Shown one piece after another: positions 61,452 through 64,000 of a DNA stretch of 64,000 bases (the stretch's first letter is position 1; every line of letters starts with the position of its first letter). Origin of the DNA: Trichosphaerium sp. ATCC 40318 (Eukaryota > Discosea > Flabellinia > Trichosidae); assembly GCA_038496445.1 (NCBI GenBank), contig JALMLS010000017.1:62001-126000 (forward strand), in the 5' to 3' direction. The translations under genes and the position numbers were made by a program. Below the pieces are notes generated by a model, which was not told the DNA's origin, ran no database searches, and was given only the letters and a program-made list of their open reading frames with translations.

Positions 61452-62840
61452 TTACTCGTCAGTTTTAGTTGACATTCTGAAGATTCCATGCATTATCGGT
61501 CCTCTATTATTTTTGGACGCCATTGATATAACAAAGTACATGGCATCATTTTGGTAATACATACACTTGGTGTATTGAAGGTATGGAACGTTTGTTTTAA
61601 GATGTAAATTGTCATTAGAACCTCGCGATAGGTAGACTTTTACCACACCCTTGTTTTTGGGTACCCATAAATCACCTCGCTTGTCTAGCGCAAAAGCCTC
61701 AAGTCGTTTGAGAATAACAATTATGTAAATATGCTCACCTCAATTAGCTCAGTAGTGGTGTACACTACATCATTTTTATCACCTCGTATTCGTACAATCT
61801 CACTTAGATTGACGTTCATCTTCATGGCATCTCTATGATAACGAAATCCATCGTGATATTCACTACGTATTGAATATCGCAAAACATAAATATCACCTCC
61901 GTGACACCTCACAGTGTCCAGATACGAGTTACAATGCTCTTTTTCAAAAACAGGGTTAGGATTTCTTGGAAGGGTGTGAAGTATCTCTCCTGATGTATAA
62001 AAGAATGTGTTTGGTGATAGTCCTACACAAAATCCATGTGCATTAAATGATGGCTTGCCCCCTCGTGCGTTCAGAGTTTCGAAGTAGTATGGATCAGCGT
62101 TGCACACTAACAACTTATCGTTTGGTTGAGACAAGCTAAATTCTTGAAGCTTTTGAGCGTAGTACACAAGGTACACTTTTCCATCTGTGACATCAACAAA
62201 TTGGGGTTGCAACTGACAAAGATTTTAATGTACAATTGTACTTTGTTCAAAATGCGTACTTTCTTCAAAATGCGTACTTTCTTTTGGTTGTCTTGCTCAG
62301 GATCTGCGATCGCCACGATGCAGGCCGCGCTGCGGTCTAGAGGAATCTTATACAAAACACTTCGTGAGTTGTAGTAACCAGAGAACACAAAGAGTATCTA
62401 TAATTTCAGAATTAGGATCTGATTGTACTAATGAGCCACGTGACTATTTTTTTTTTGGAGGCCTTATTAAATGTTTTAAACTTACCTCGTCAGCGCTGGT
62501 TACAGCAAGGCTTCTTATTTTCTTTACAACATCAGTTTTAGTTAAAGGAGTTTGGCCCGCTGTTGGTTCTTTTAGTTACCATTAATGGTGTTTAGTGCGT
62601 ACCTGGGGATTCGATTGTTTCTGGTAAAACATCTTGTAGTTGGAAAACATTTAAACGGTCCTTGGGTATTTTAGCTTGTAAAGCTGTTTAATTTACCTTA
62701 ATTGGTTGTTTTGTATCAGCGATAGCGCAAAACCACGAACTGACGCGTCTCACTCTTCCTAGAGACAAAATATCTAGAAAATCCACTATTTCATTGACAA
62801 CATCTAATGGTAGTGTAGCAAAGGTCAATTGGTGTTGCAT
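61452..62840 (-). CDS. F-box protein with a predicted beta-propeller
   Basis: Opens MQHQLTFATLPLDVVNEIVD and FLDILSLGRVRRVSSWFCAI, an F-box (residues 8-48). The following 350 residues look like a beta-propeller without clear WD dipeptides: repeated VYLVYYAQKLQEFSL, FCVGLSPNTFFYTSGEIL, GGDIYVLRYSIRSEYH and VYLSRGSNDNL-type strands. It would join an SCF ubiquitin ligase. Eight or so exons. One intron (62221-62283) contains two perfect 18-bp tandem copies that include the 5' splice site. Divergent with the cyclophilin gene. Confidence 0.75.
62248..62283. repeat. Two tandem 18-bp copies in an intron
   Basis: CAAAATGCGTACTTTCTT occurs twice in a row at 62248-62265 and 62266-62283, in the F-box gene's intron on the minus strand. 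Each copy carries the donor AAA|GTACGC. Confidence 0.9.
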
Positions 62841-62917
62841 TTAACGTATTTGGTTTTGGTTTGACAATCCGCTCGTTATGGCTTAATTGTTTGGCATTTT
62901 TTTTATCTAAAGCCAAC
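62841..62917. promoter_or_regulatory. Short divergent promoter (F-box / cyclophilin)
   Basis: Only 77 bp between the two outward-facing starts. Confidence 0.5.
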
Positions 62918-63971
62918 ATGCTCGCCCTCAGATCTTTCAGACGTGTAACCCCTTCATCCACGGTACTACCTTACAGCACGCATCGTGAGTTTATACTGTT
63001 ATAGAGAGTCGCTAGGACTGCACCTGTCCGCAGCTATTGCAAAGGTAGGTATCGCGTAGGAAACAGAGAATAACTAAAAAACACTGTAGCCACGAGAAAA
63101 AAGGTTTTCTTCGACATTGAAATCGCTAGGCAAAACGCTGGTCGCATTACATTTGAAGTACGTTTGATGACCAACAACTAAATGTTAACCCTTTCGCTTA
63201 GTTGGTACGTTTACTTTCGCTCTCTACACGCCACTAAATGACATAATTCAGTACGACGATATCGTACCAAAGACAGCAGAAAACTTTCGCGCTCTTTGCA
63301 CCGGTGAAAAAGGAAAAGCCCAAGGATTTGACTTATCTTACAAGGGCAGCAAGTTCCATCGTATTATTCCTCAATTCGTATCCTTAATCTACAAGTTACT
63401 AACGACACAGTGATTAAATTGATTATTTCTCTTTAATATTATCAAAGATGATCCAAGGAGGTGATTTTACGCGTGGAGATGGTACTGGTGGTCTTTCTGT
63501 ACGTTCTTTGTCATTTTTAATCAAACATTATCATTGTTCTTACTTTCCCTTAGATCTATGGCGCCAAATTCGCAGATGAGAACTTCAAGGCTAAGCACAC
63601 CAAACCAGGTTTGCTCTCTATGGCCAACGCTGGTCCAGGAAGTACGCAGTATTTATATTATGCAGTTTTTCTTTTTTTTCGTATTTTTTGAGATTTCTAT
63701 GAAGCTAATGTTGTTAACTCCTAGCCAACGGTTCTCAATTTTTCATCACCACTGTAAAAACACCATGGCTCGATGGCGCTCATGTAGTCTTCGGACAAGT
63801 AACTGAAGGTACTACTTAGTATTATTTTGGCTCCTTTTAGTTTCCTTCTACTGCAGTTTTTGCTAAACGGAGCTACAAGGAATGGACGTCCTAGAAAAAT
63901 TAGAAGCTCAAGGAACTGGTAGTGGCACCACAAAGACAGAATGCAAAATCAGCGACTGTGGTGAGTTGTAA
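62918..63971 (+). CDS. Cyclophilin-type peptidyl-prolyl isomerase, mitochondrial
   Basis: Catalyses cis-trans isomerisation of prolyl bonds and would bind cyclosporin A. An Arg/Ser-rich presequence ([20 protein letters not shown]) precedes the cyclophilin domain: [78 protein letters not shown]-like text, [32 protein letters not shown]. The catalytic Arg (HRIIPQFMIQGGDF), Phe and Gln are all present, as is the Trp of TPWLDG that binds cyclosporin. About six exons; the protein ends CKISDCGEL. It lies at the window edge but is complete. Confidence 0.93.
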
Positions 63972-64000
63972 GCTCTAGATGTCTATCGCAAAGCGATAAA

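Overview
This is a gene-dense, intron-rich nuclear segment of a unicellular eukaryote. I see 33 protein-coding genes in 64 kb (about one per 1.9 kb) on both strands, many with divergent starts under 150 bp apart. Almost every gene is cut by very short introns, mostly 40-60 nt and as short as 33 nt. Donors are typically GTACG or GTAAG, acceptors TTGTAG or CTAG, with a CTAAC/CTAAT-like branch site just upstream. For this reason most genes are not long open frames; I rebuilt them by splicing by eye, so individual exon edges may be off by one site. Base composition looks moderately AT-rich. The gene mix suggests a free-living protist: homoserine kinase (absent from animals) beside SMYD5, condensin-II G2, neuferricin, GDAP2, an MTFR1-like protein and a TALE homeobox gene. 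A fused fatty acyl-CoA reductase/acyltransferase, as described for Dictyostelium ether-lipid synthesis, makes an amoebozoan or a relative plausible, but I cannot fix the lineage.

Layout. 1-2.8 kb: 3' part of organellar Glu-tRNA(Gln) amidotransferase A, then the tRNA m1A58 methyltransferase catalytic subunit. 2.9-7.2 kb: two near-identical intronless condensation-domain-like acyltransferases in a tandem duplication. 7.6-12.3 kb: TauE/SafE-type membrane transporter, PITH-domain protein, TALE homeodomain protein. 12.7-19.3 kb: the large peroxisomal-type reductase/acyltransferase fusion and homoserine kinase. 19.6-25.7 kb: molybdenum cofactor sulfurase and a UBA-WD40 protein. 25.9-32.8 kb: bL25-like mitochondrial ribosomal protein, small two-span membrane protein, sterol C5-desaturase-like enzyme, a small unknown, and a polyprenyl diphosphate synthase. 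33-40 kb: F-box/WD40, neuferricin-like, SMYD5-like and GDAP2-like genes. 40.3-46.9 kb: a PH/IQ-repeat/PP2C fusion and a von Willebrand A protein. 47-49.7 kb: two neighbouring genes built from repeats of a WY-type domain. 49.9-51 kb: divergent histone H3/H4 pair, each with the same 3' stem-loop. 51.5-57 kb: low-complexity proteins, a Qc-SNARE and an MTFR1-like protein. 57-64 kb: condensin-II subunit G2, an F-box protein and a mitochondrial-type cyclophilin.

There is no operon logic. Themes that recur are lipid metabolism (reductase/acyltransferase fusion, C5-desaturase, polyprenyl synthase), mitochondrial function (GatA, bL25m, COQ1-like, cyclophilin, MTFR1-like) and chromatin/cell cycle (H3, H4, SMYD5, condensin II). 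I see no transposon, CRISPR array, viral gene, rRNA or convincing tRNA.
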